A stretch of 16,975 nt of DNA, taken from positions 1 through 16,975 of the forward strand of contig CAZWXH010000033.1 in the NCBI GenBank assembly GCA_964637725.1. Reading direction: 5' to 3'. Below, piece by piece: positions 1 to 5,555 of this stretch. The stretch's first letter is position 1; each line of letters begins with the position of its first letter. The notes beneath the pieces were generated by a model, which saw only the letters and a program-made list of their open reading frames with translations, did no database searches and had not been told where the DNA came from. The DNA comes from CAZWXH01 sp964637725 (GTDB taxonomy: Bacteria > Bacillota_I > Bacilli_A > Erysipelotrichales > Coprobacillaceae). The translations under genes and the position numbers were made by a program.

Positions 1-554
1 TGTTAAGAGGAACATCTTTAAGACAAGATGCAAATGTGTATGGATATATATATCAACAAGAGTCTCCTTATGAAATGATTGAAAACAAATGGTTGTCTAA
101 AGAGGATGTTGGAAATATTCATATTGCTGAAGATATGTTAGAAAAATATTGGAATAGTGGACGTTTTGTAAGGACTATGAATAAAGTCATGGATAATGAA
201 ACATCACCATTTCACTTCTTTTATAAGCTGGGATGTTTCTATATCAAAAACAATTATAAAAGAATAGGATATCAATTAGATGAGTTATTTTTTTACCTTG
301 ATTCTTATTTAGATAAACAATATCATGATTTGCTTGTTCAAGACTATTTATCATTGTTTAAAGTCAAACCAAAAAGATGGTATCAACCAACGCTTACTCC
401 TATTCAAAGAAAAGAAGTTATAAGAGAATTAGCAGAAAAACACCATCTTAATAGTGAAGAATTATTTAGATATGCGATTATAGAGAAACTTCAACAGGGG
501 TATCTTGTGGTTGTTTATAAAGATTATCAATGTAAGATGGATATTTATAAATGA
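1..554 (+). CDS. B12-binding radical SAM protein, C-terminal fragment (DUF4080 region)
   Basis: Partial gene entering from the left edge; the frame is open from base 3 (LRGTSLRQDANVYGY), so the real start lies outside the window. About 183 C-terminal residues are visible. The stretch LRGTSLRQ...ESPYEM...KWLSKEDV...AEDMLEKYWNSGRF resembles the DUF4080 region that follows the B12-binding and radical SAM domains in proteins of about 550-600 residues. The CxxxCxxC cluster motif would be upstream and cannot be seen. The substrate is unknown; family members are anaerobe-typical SAM enzymes of unassigned reaction. The 3' end overlaps the convergent membrane-protein gene by 77 bp, and no terminator is visible there. 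The family call is from recognition of the C-terminal pattern, not a search. Confidence 0.75.
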   Translation, partial: LRGTSLRQDANVYGYIYQQESPYEMIENKWLSKEDVGNIHIAEDMLEKYWNSGRFVRTMNKVMDNETSPFHFFYKLGCFYIKNNYKRIGYQLDELFFYLDSYLDKQYHDLLVQDYLSLFKVKPKRWYQPTLTPIQRKEVIRELAEKHHLNSEELFRYAIIEKLQQGYLVVVYKDYQCKMDIYK

Positions 555-1032
555 TATAAGTCATAATTAAGCCCGCTAATAAAGAAAAAATCATATCTTG
601 CATTGTATCATGGACACCAGTACTAAAGTGTCTTGAAGCATCATATTGAAAAAGGATCAAACCCATATATTCAAAAACTTCCCAAAGAAAACCGACTGAC
701 ATCTCAACACAGTTTATCATGATGTATAGAGTTTTCTTTGTTTGAATATAGGGTTTTAATAATATATATCCGATCATTACAAAAATGAACCCAGACATGA
801 AGTGCATTAACTTATCATAATAGGGAAGTGAATATAAACCACAACTGGATCCAAGCAGTTGAGTGAAATATATATAGATTAAATATTCTATTTTATAGAG
901 ATTATACTTTATAAAAAAAGTGGGGATTAATAAAATGATTGATACAAGAGTATTTAATTGAAATTGAAAGAATAAAACATAACATAGAGTGAGTGAATAA
1001 ATTGTTAATATTATTTTATAAAATGTTTTCAT
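478..1032 (-). CDS. YjdF/DUF2238-like integral membrane protein
   Basis: A 184-residue polytopic membrane protein with about five to six hydrophobic segments (near 5-25, 28-42, 48-60, 75-95, 103-124 and 147-163). Conserved polar residues fit the DUF2238 (YjdF) family: YDKLMHF (D73, H77), WEVFEY (W117, E118, E121) and HDTMQDMIFSLLAG (D142, D146). Family function is unknown. The last ~25 residues are encoded antisense to the end of the radical SAM gene, so the tail may be a secondary extension. No Shine-Dalgarno precedes the ATG, and a good -10 box lies 6 nt before it, so the transcript may be leaderless. Family call moderately sure, function not. Confidence 0.7.
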   Translation of the reverse strand: MKTFYKIILTIYSLTLCYVLFFQFQLNTLVSIILLIPTFFIKYNLYKIEYLIYIYFTQLLGSSCGLYSLPYYDKLMHFMSGFIFVMIGYILLKPYIQTKKTLYIMINCVEMSVGFLWEVFEYMGLILFQYDASRHFSTGVHDTMQDMIFSLLAGLIMTYIIYKYPSYIDNLYKQPQDTPVEVSL

Positions 1033-1038
1033 ACTTTT

Positions 1039-1068
1039 AGTATAGATAATGCATTAGAATTTATTCAA
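1039..1068 (-). promoter_or_regulatory. Sigma-A-type promoter of the YjdF-like gene, leaderless candidate
   Basis: On the minus strand TTGAAT (1063-1068) and TATACT (1039-1044) are separated by 18 bp. Only 6 nt separate the -10 from the ATG at 1032, so transcription would begin at or next to the start codon. The -35 overlaps the T-run of the upstream terminator. Confidence 0.5.
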
Positions 1069-1092
1069 AAAAAAGAATCAGTTATGATTCTT
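1066..1092 (-). terminator. Intrinsic terminator after the BrxF-like gene
   Basis: On the minus strand AAGAATCA, loop TAAC and TGATTCTT form an 8-bp hairpin, followed by a run of T (plus-strand A 1067-1074). It begins 5 nt after the BrxF-like stop. Confidence 0.8.
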
Positions 1093-1096
1093 ATCT

Positions 1097-1525
1097 TTAA
1101 CAACGAATATATTTAAACTCTTCTTTTTCAACTGAATAAATAAGGTCTTCAGGACAGTCTTTATTAAAGTGGAAGAGTTGTCCATCTTCAATTCTTCCAT
1201 TCCAAGTTGCTACAACAATGATGTCTTTACTTACTTCTTTTAAGAATGCTAATAAATCAATGCCTGAATCCTTAGCATAAAGGATTTTTTTATTATCTAA
1301 TAATAAGACTTTTTGATGATAAGTCTTAATAAAGTTTTTCATTTCTTTCATGAGTGAATCAACCGGTGTATGCATAAACACCATATCAAGATCTACTATT
1401 GGAATACCTGTTTCTTCACTATATTCTCTCACTAATTTTGACTTACCACTACCTGGATTACCGATAACTAATAAGAGTTTGTATTGTTTTCCTTCTAATT
1501 CATTTATTCTTGTTTGAATGTTCAT
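1097..1525 (-). CDS. BrxF-like P-loop protein (orphan BREX type 3 component homologue)
   Basis: A 142-residue single-domain P-loop protein. Walker A is GNPGSGKS (residues 22-29), a Walker-B-like strand is KVLLLDN (about 72-78), and the C-terminal half has VVATWNGRIEDGQL (TWNG 107-110). Size and the WNG..DG.L pattern resemble BrxF, the small P-loop protein of BREX type 3 phage defence; this is recognition from memory. No brxC, pglX, pglZ, brxHII or brxL gene is in the window, so it appears solitary, flanked by a membrane protein and a PadR operon. Start choice: AAGGAG (1535-1540) is 9 nt from the ATG at 1525 but only 3 nt from the ATG at 1531, which would add two residues. A strong terminator follows, so it is probably monocistronic. 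It could alternatively be another small AAA-like ATPase. Confidence 0.6.
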   Translation of the reverse strand: MNIQTRINELEGKQYKLLLVIGNPGSGKSKLVREYSEETGIPIVDLDMVFMHTPVDSLMKEMKNFIKTYHQKVLLLDNKKILYAKDSGIDLLAFLKEVSKDIIVVATWNGRIEDGQLFHFNKDCPEDLIYSVEKEEFKYIRC

Positions 1526-1561
1526 GGGCATTATCTCCTTTGTGTTTGTTTTCTTGTTATT

Positions 1562-1590
1562 ATTATAACATGAATTGTAAGCGGTTTCTA
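1562..1590 (-). promoter_or_regulatory. Extended -10 promoter of the BrxF-like gene
   Basis: Minus-strand TGTTATAAT (1562-1570) is a perfect extended -10. At 17 bp the -35 is only TAGAAA (1585-1590). The SD and start follow with a short leader. Confidence 0.55.
1575..1590. promoter_or_regulatory. Candidate cre (CcpA) site over the BrxF-like -35
   Basis: TTGTAAGCGGTTTCTA fits the cre consensus WTGNAARCGNWWWCAW at all but one position (T for A near the end). It covers the -35 region of the BrxF-like promoter, where binding would repress. No CcpA gene is in the window. Confidence 0.4.
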
Positions 1591-1634
1591 TTGAAAAAAC
1601 AATAAACTATTAATATTGTGATGAATTGAAGATA

Positions 1635-1663
1635 TTGACTATTATTGTACATAGTATTATAAT
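1635..1663 (+). promoter_or_regulatory. Sigma-A promoter of the PadR operon
   Basis: TTGACT (1635-1640), a 17-bp spacer and a perfect TATAAT (1658-1663). It lies 34 bp before the PadR start. Confidence 0.85.
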
Positions 1664-1664
1664 G

Positions 1665-1683
1665 TACTTAGTAATACTAAGTA
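1665..1683. promoter_or_regulatory. Probable PadR autoregulatory operator
   Basis: TACTTAGT, AAT, ACTAAGTA is a perfect 8-bp inverted repeat with a 3-nt centre, at the expected transcription start, just downstream of the -10. PadR-family dimers usually bind AT-rich palindromes of this kind at their own promoters. A partly overlapping GTAC...GTAC repeat lies at about 1647-1667. Confidence 0.65.
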
Positions 1684-1696
1684 TAAGGAGTGACCT

Positions 1697-2044
1697 ATGA
1701 ATCCAAAATATGAAGGACTTTTAAAAAAAGGTGTTTTAGAGATATTAGTTTTACATCTTCTATCAATTAAGCGGATGTATGGATATCAATTAATTAGTGA
1801 ATTAAAGACTTTAAGTCATGAATTGTTTACGCTTAAAGAAGGGACTCTTTATCCTATCTTGTATCGATTAGAGGATGATGGATTACTAGTGAGTGAATGG
1901 AGTCAACCATCGGGTAAAGAGACTTCAAAGAAGTACTATAAAATCACAAAAGAAGGTCAAGAGACTTTAATTGAGTTAAAAAAACTATGGTTGCTTTTTT
2001 CTAATGAAGTGACAATGATTTTAGGAGATGATCATCGTGGATAA
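1697..2044 (+). CDS. PadR family transcriptional regulator
   Basis: A 115-residue winged-helix regulator of the short PadR class. It opens with the typical LLKKGVLEILVLHLLSIKRMYGYQLISEL, followed by the LKEGTLYPILYRLEDDGLL recognition-helix and wing region and the KKYYKITKEGQ wing. AAGGAG lies 6 nt before the ATG. It heads an operon with a HAAS/DUF1700 protein, a pairing seen widely in Firmicutes in which the regulator controls small membrane-stress or transporter loci. The 19-bp palindrome in its promoter points to autorepression. The effector is not evident. Confidence 0.9.
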   Translation: MNPKYEGLLKKGVLEILVLHLLSIKRMYGYQLISELKTLSHELFTLKEGTLYPILYRLEDDGLLVSEWSQPSGKETSKKYYKITKEGQETLIELKKLWLLFSNEVTMILGDDHRG

Positions 2045-2675
2045 ATATATGAAAAGTGTTTTTAAATTGTTAACTTGTGATAAAGATAATAAACAAAGAA
2101 TTATAAATGATTTGACTTCAGATATAAATATTTCTTTAGAAAATGGTGAAAAGATTGAGGATATTCTTCATCGTCTAGGGACGCCTGAAGAATATGTTAG
2201 AGATTTCAATGAAAGTTTACCGGTTGTTAAAAAGTCGAATAGAAAGTTGATTGTTGGATTAATATGTGGAGTCGGTATTGGGGTTGCATTATTTCTTGGA
2301 TATCAGTATTTATCTACTCCTACAACTTTTCCTATTGAAGAGTCTGATATCTTTAATAAAGATGAAATATTAAGTGCTTCTCAACAAGTCATTGATACGA
2401 TTGATAAAAAAGATTATCAACATTTAGAAACGTTTTATACTGAAGAACTTTTACAAGCCATTAATAAAAATGAGTCATCGGTTGAAGAGGCGGTTAAACA
2501 ATTAGGTGAATTAGGTAGCTTTCAAAAAATTAGTGATTATCAATTTGTTGAATTAAAAGATAATGGCGAATATTTTGCGTTAGGAGAAGTTGTCACTACT
2601 TATGAAAAAAGAACGGTTATCTATCGTTTGACATTTGATGAAAATATGAAACTAGCTGGCATTTATATGCGATAA
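2037..2675 (+). CDS. HAAS (DUF1700) - TM - DUF3887 membrane protein
   Basis: About 212 residues. Residues 1-60 (MDKYMKSVFKLL...IEDILHRLGTPEEYVRDFNE) form a helical HAAS/DUF1700 domain, the usual partner of PadR regulators. One transmembrane helix lies near 70-92. The remainder, SASQQVIDTIDKKDYQHLETFYTEE... to the end, looks like an extracytoplasmic DUF3887 domain. I chose the GTG at 2037 because AGGAG (2023-2027) is 9 nt upstream; the ATG at 2028 directly abuts that SD. With this start the gene overlaps the padR stop by 8 bp, implying translational coupling. A role as sensor or co-regulator of PadR is inferred from family context, not shown. Confidence 0.75.
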   Translation: MDKYMKSVFKLLTCDKDNKQRIINDLTSDINISLENGEKIEDILHRLGTPEEYVRDFNESLPVVKKSNRKLIVGLICGVGIGVALFLGYQYLSTPTTFPIEESDIFNKDEILSASQQVIDTIDKKDYQHLETFYTEELLQAINKNESSVEEAVKQLGELGSFQKISDYQFVELKDNGEYFALGEVVTTYEKRTVIYRLTFDENMKLAGIYMR

Positions 2676-2690
2676 GGGGGACTGATTATA

Positions 2691-3431
2691 ATGATGTGGA
2701 TTATTGCTATAATATTTGCGATTATGAGTGTTATATTTTTATGTGGTAAAGGTGGTTTTTTAATAGCTGGATATAATACCGCAAACAAGGAAGAGAAAGC
2801 AAAGTATGATGAAAAAAAGTTATGTCGTGTGATGGGGATTGGCACCTTGCTTATGACATTATCTATAGTGCTAGGTATTATTCTAGAAGATTATGAATCA
2901 TATTTAATCATCGGTGGTACTGTTATAGTAACGATTGTTGTATTAGTGGGTAATAGTTTTTATGCCAAAAAAGATGATTATGATTTTATTCCAAAAAAGG
3001 AAAATGAAAAAAAGCCTTGGTATAAAGATTATAGAACTTATAGTTTTATATTCACTGGTATTATTTTAGTTGTTGTTGCTTTTATGATGTTTACAGGTAG
3101 TGTGAGTATTAAATTTGAAAACAATCAAATCATAGCTGATGCTTCAATGACGCAAGCAACAACAATTGATTATGCAGATATTAAAAGCGTTGAGTATAAG
3201 GAAAATATCGATCTTGGAAAACGTACATGGGGTGTAGGAAGCGCAAAACTTGTGGCTGGTAATTTTGAAAATGAACAGTTTGGTAGTTATAAACTTTATG
3301 CTTATACTGCCTGTAAGAGATATGTTGTTATATCTACTCAAAATGGTTATGTTGTTATAAATGCAGAAAACGAAAAACAAACAAAAGATCTTTATAAAAA
3401 AGTTCAAGATATTGTTTTAAAGAAAGGGTGA
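2691..3431 (+). CDS. DUF3784 membrane protein with C-terminal bacterial PH-like domain
   Basis: A 246-residue membrane protein. The first TM is followed by GKGGFLIAGYNTANKEEKAKYDEKKLCRVMG, a DUF3784 signature (written here as the spans GKGGFLIAGYNT and YDEKKLCRVMG). Further TM helices lie near 50-65, 72-92 and 117-135. From about residue 138 a beta-rich region (SVSIKFENNQI...IKSVEYKENI...RYVVISTQNGYVVIN...LYKKV) resembles a bacterial PH domain. A GGGGG-rich SD (2674-2680) sits 10 nt before the first ATG; a second ATG follows at 2694. The gene starts 15 bp after the HAAS gene, in the PadR operon. Function unknown. Confidence 0.7.
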   Translation: MMWIIAIIFAIMSVIFLCGKGGFLIAGYNTANKEEKAKYDEKKLCRVMGIGTLLMTLSIVLGIILEDYESYLIIGGTVIVTIVVLVGNSFYAKKDDYDFIPKKENEKKPWYKDYRTYSFIFTGIILVVVAFMMFTGSVSIKFENNQIIADASMTQATTIDYADIKSVEYKENIDLGKRTWGVGSAKLVAGNFENEQFGSYKLYAYTACKRYVVISTQNGYVVINAENEKQTKDLYKKVQDIVLKKG

Positions 3432-3436
3432 TTTTC

Positions 3437-3784
3437 TTGGAATTATTCATTGGAATATTGATAACAGATTTATTATTCATATTATTTTGGTTTCTGATAA
3501 ACAAAGCCAGAAAATCTCAAACCATGAAAGAGTTAGATAATGGTTATGAATTTTATTTATCTTTAGATGATAAGGATAAAGAGATGTATTGGAAAGAGGA
3601 TACTAGACTTGTTAATTATTTCTTTATGACAATCTTTGTGTTTATCCAACTTCTTATACTAACATGCGTGATTTTACCCTTTCAAATGATTTATCTTTAT
3701 TTGACGATACTTGGTTTTATTCTCACATTTGTTATATTTGTTAGAGAAAGTTTAAAGCTTCAAAAAAAATATAAGAAGCAATAG
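3437..3784 (+). CDS. Small membrane protein of the PadR operon, unrecognised
   Basis: About 115 residues with three hydrophobic segments (about 3-24, 55-78 and 82-101) and a charged loop (YEFYLSLDDKDKEMYWKEDTRL) between the first and second, given here as the span YEFYLSL...YWKEDTRL. I do not recognise a family. Start is uncertain: GTG 3428 overlaps the preceding stop as GTGA and has the SD abutting it, whereas TTG 3437 has GGTGAT (3427-3432) at normal spacing, so I favour TTG. It is the last gene of the operon, translationally linked to the DUF3784 gene, and ends inside a hairpin. Confidence 0.6.
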   Translation: MELFIGILITDLLFILFWFLINKARKSQTMKELDNGYEFYLSLDDKDKEMYWKEDTRLVNYFFMTIFVFIQLLILTCVILPFQMIYLYLTILGFILTFVIFVRESLKLQKKYKKQ

Positions 3785-3797
3785 ATTGTTTCTTATA
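3762..3797 (-). terminator. Near-perfect 28-nt hairpin with a T-run on the minus side
   Basis: Positions 3770-3797 form TATAAGAA.G.CAAT / ATTG.T.TTCTTATA with a single G-T mismatch. On the minus strand it is followed by eight T (plus-strand A 3762-3769), the layout of a minus-strand terminator. On the plus strand no T-run follows, so it ends the PadR operon only weakly. It contains the stop codon at 3782-3784. Confidence 0.45.
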
Positions 3798-3813
3798 ATA
3801 TGTTGTATATAAT
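3786..3813 (+). promoter_or_regulatory. Probable sigma-A promoter of the sirtuin gene
   Basis: TTGTTT (3786-3791), 16 bp, TATAAT (3808-3813), 20 bp before the start. The -35 lies in the right arm of the 3770-3797 inverted repeat. Confidence 0.55.
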
Positions 3814-3833
3814 AAATAAAGGTGGTGATTATA

Positions 3834-4391
3834 ATGAAAATTATAGCTTTTACAGGTGCGGGAATATCAAAACAATCGCATATTCCAACATTTATGGAAA
3901 GACCTGATGTAAGAGAGAAATTGTTTAGAAGTTTTGCCCAATCACATCATGAAGAGTATAATGCTGTTATTAGACAATTAAAGGATAATATGAAAGGTGC
4001 CGCTCCTAATGATGCTCATATTGTTTTGGCAGAATACCATATTCCTGTTATCACAATGAATATTGATGGTTTGCATAAAGCTGCTGGTAGCGATGCGTTA
4101 GAGTTACATGGTGGTTTACCAGAAGATGATGAAATGGATCAAGCATGGTCATTATATGATAAGCCAGTTTTATATGGTGATAGTGCTCCCATGTATCAAA
4201 AAGCTTATGAGTTGGTTTATAGTTTAGAGTCTGGTGATGTTTTCTTAGTCATTGGGTGTTCATTTCATACTGGAATATCGGTTGATCTAAGAGAAGTCGC
4301 AAAAAGTAGAGGGGCAAGAATTATTGAAATCCAAGAAGATGCAGTAACTAATGTTCGAAAAGTAATAGAGAATATAAAAGCTCAAGGTTAA
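3834..4391 (+). CDS. Minimal SIR2 family NAD-dependent protein (sirtuin) without zinc ribbon
   Basis: A 185-residue Rossmann-type sirtuin. Visible motifs are GAGIS (8-12), PNDAH (58-62), TMNIDGLHKAAG (74-85), ELHGG with the catalytic His at 92, and VIGCSFHTG near 146-154 for NAD binding. The canonical four zinc-binding cysteines after the HG motif are absent: the only cysteine is in VIGCS. Usual bacterial sirtuins are about 230-250 residues. Two active-site motifs are also divergent: GIPDFR reads HIPTFM and QNID reads MNID. It may therefore be a deacylase or ADP-ribosyltransferase with altered substrate use, or an NAD-binding sensor. I chose the ATG at 3834 because GGTGGTGA (3821-3828) lies just upstream; the GTG at 3822 lies within that SD. 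Confidence 0.8.
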   Translation: MKIIAFTGAGISKQSHIPTFMERPDVREKLFRSFAQSHHEEYNAVIRQLKDNMKGAAPNDAHIVLAEYHIPVITMNIDGLHKAAGSDALELHGGLPEDDEMDQAWSLYDKPVLYGDSAPMYQKAYELVYSLESGDVFLVIGCSFHTGISVDLREVAKSRGARIIEIQEDAVTNVRKVIENIKAQG

Positions 4392-4407
4392 ATTTGACCT
4401 TGAGCTT
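4378..4407. terminator. Bidirectional terminator hairpin between convergent genes
   Basis: AAGCTCAAGGT (4378-4388) pairs perfectly with ACCTTGAGCTT (4397-4407) around an 8-nt loop. Short T-rich tails follow on both strands (CTTCTTT on plus, TTTTATATT on minus). The loop and stem base hold the stop codons of both flanking genes. Confidence 0.7.
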
Positions 4408-4762
4408 CTTTGTCCATCAAACGGATTCTTTTTTGTTTGTATAATTGGATTTGTTGATAAAGTTGTTTACGTGATTGTGATGTTAAGTATTCAGCGCTAA
4501 CAACAGATGTTAATAAGACTATAAACACTGAAATAGGTGTTAGATATATGAAAAACAAATCTTTTGTAAGTAAGTATAGAACTAATATGATAGATGCTGT
4601 TATAACTGCACGTTTTAAGTTCTTTTCACCAAGAAAATAATTATACATTTCTTTTCTCATGTTTTTATAAGTCTCTTGAAGCATTTTAATAATTTCTGAG
4701 CACGTTTCTACAGTTAATTCATATTCATTGATATTTGTTTGTATTTCAAATTTAATTGGCAT
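4388..4762 (-). CDS. Two-TM membrane protein, unrecognised
   Basis: A 124-residue protein. The N-terminal ~45 residues are hydrophilic (MPIKFEIQTNINEYELTVET...LQETYKNMRKEMY), a hydrophobic hairpin occupies about 52-66 and 69-90, and the tail is basic and glutamine-rich (SRKQLYQQIQLYKQKRIRLMDKE). It resembles many small hypothetical proteins of gut Firmicutes but I do not recognise a family. Start at ATG 4762 is well supported by AAAGGAGG (4771-4778) 8 nt upstream. The GTG at 4771 that would add three residues overlaps the SD. It converges on the sirtuin, with both stops using the same TTAA. Confidence 0.75.
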   Translation of the reverse strand: MPIKFEIQTNINEYELTVETCSEIIKMLQETYKNMRKEMYNYFLGEKNLKRAVITASIILVLYLLTKDLFFIYLTPISVFIVLLTSVVSAEYLTSQSRKQLYQQIQLYKQKRIRLMDKEAQGQI

Positions 4763-4791
4763 ACAATACACCTCCTTTTAGATTATTCCCT

Positions 4792-4800
4792 ATTATATCA
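4792..4800 (-). promoter_or_regulatory. Extended -10 promoter of the two-TM protein gene
   Basis: Minus-strand TGATATAAT (4792-4800) is a perfect extended -10. The -35 at the expected spacing (CTTTTC) is poor. It is arranged divergently with the DUF5662 promoter. Confidence 0.5.
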
Positions 4801-4823
4801 TTTCTTATAAAAAAGAAAAGAGA

Positions 4824-4852
4824 TTTACTCACCACATAAATAAGTGTATACT
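4824..4852 (+). promoter_or_regulatory. Sigma-A promoter of the DUF5662 gene
   Basis: TTTACT (4824-4829), 17 bp, TATACT (4847-4852), 16 bp before the ATG. Confidence 0.65.
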
Positions 4853-4868
4853 AATTAAGGGTGATATA

Positions 4869-5399
4869 ATGAATTTCTTTAAACATTTTAAAACAATCAC
4901 GAAACATAAAATAAAAGTAGGACAATTGTGTTTTCGTTTAGGATTATATAAACAAGGAATATTCCACGATATGTCTAAATATGCTCCTTGTGAATTTATG
5001 ACAGGTGTTAAATACTACCAAGGTGTCAAGTCGCCAAATAGTGTAGAACGAAGTGAGAAGGGTTATAGCATGGCTTGGTTACATCATAAAGGCAGAAATC
5101 GCCATCATTGGGAATATTGGGTTGATTTTACCGCTAAAGGTTGTGTTCCCGCAAAAATGCCCACACGCTATGTATTAGAAATGTTATGTGATCGTATTGC
5201 AGCAAGCATGGTCTATCAAGGAAAAAACTATAGTGATCGTTTTCCTCTTGCATATTATCATCGTGGGAAGCATGCTTATATTATGCATCCTCAAACCCGT
5301 TTGTTTTTAGAAGAGTTATTACAATATTTAAATGATAACGGATTAGATCAAACGTTTGAATATATCAAAAAGAACAATTATTTAAAAAAGGATTATTAA
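4869..5399 (+). CDS. DUF5662 family protein, HD-hydrolase-like
   Basis: A 176-residue soluble protein matching the DUF5662 pattern: GIFHDMSKYAP with H33-D34, WLHHKGRNRHHWEYW with H72, H73, H79 and H80, and LCDRIAAS with D108. The order H...HD...H...D within a helical protein is that of metal-dependent HD-domain phosphohydrolases, so a phosphohydrolase activity is a reasonable inference; the substrate is unknown and I know of no characterised member. GGGTGAT lies just before the ATG. The gene is monocistronic, with its own promoter and a terminator that includes its stop codon. Confidence 0.75.
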   Translation: MNFFKHFKTITKHKIKVGQLCFRLGLYKQGIFHDMSKYAPCEFMTGVKYYQGVKSPNSVERSEKGYSMAWLHHKGRNRHHWEYWVDFTAKGCVPAKMPTRYVLEMLCDRIAASMVYQGKNYSDRFPLAYYHRGKHAYIMHPQTRLFLEELLQYLNDNGLDQTFEYIKKNNYLKKDY

Positions 5400-5414
5400 T
5401 TTAATCTTTTTTTT
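5384..5414 (+). terminator. Intrinsic terminator of the DUF5662 gene
   Basis: AAAAAAGGATTA pairs with TAATCTTTTTTTT (one G-T wobble) around a 6-nt loop holding the stop codon, ending in eight T. Confidence 0.7.
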
Positions 5415-5422
5415 GTTTAAAA

Positions 5423-5514
5423 AAAGAGTTATAAATATAAATATCATTTAAACTTTATGATAATAGAAATTACCATAAAGATAGGATGAATATAAATATA
5501 ACTTTAAACTCTTT
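5423..5514. repeat. Nested inverted repeats in a 155-bp intergenic region
   Basis: Outer arms AAAGAGTT (5423-5430) and AACTCTTT (5507-5514) enclose a 12-bp hairpin (5453-5464 with 5469-5480, one mismatch, loop AGAA) and two direct copies of ATAAATATAA (5431-5440, 5492-5501). No promoter or ORF explains them. It may be a structured transcript end, a protein-binding region or simply AT-rich drift. Confidence 0.4.
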
Positions 5515-5532
5515 GCGAGAAAAGAAGAGAGG

Positions 5533-5550
5533 CTTACTTTAAAAAGTGAG
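5533..5550 (-). terminator. Weak terminator candidate after the LacI-family gene
   Basis: CTTACTTT pairs with AAAGTGAG around a 2-nt centre (one wobble), just after the minus-strand stop. The tail CCTCTCTTCTTTTC is only pyrimidine-rich, so termination is uncertain. Confidence 0.35.
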
Positions 5551-5555
5551 GGGAA

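Noticed and set aside
2663..2845. 60-residue minus-strand ORF
   Set aside because: Antisense to the start of the DUF3784 gene, with low-complexity I/H-rich translation; no supporting signals.
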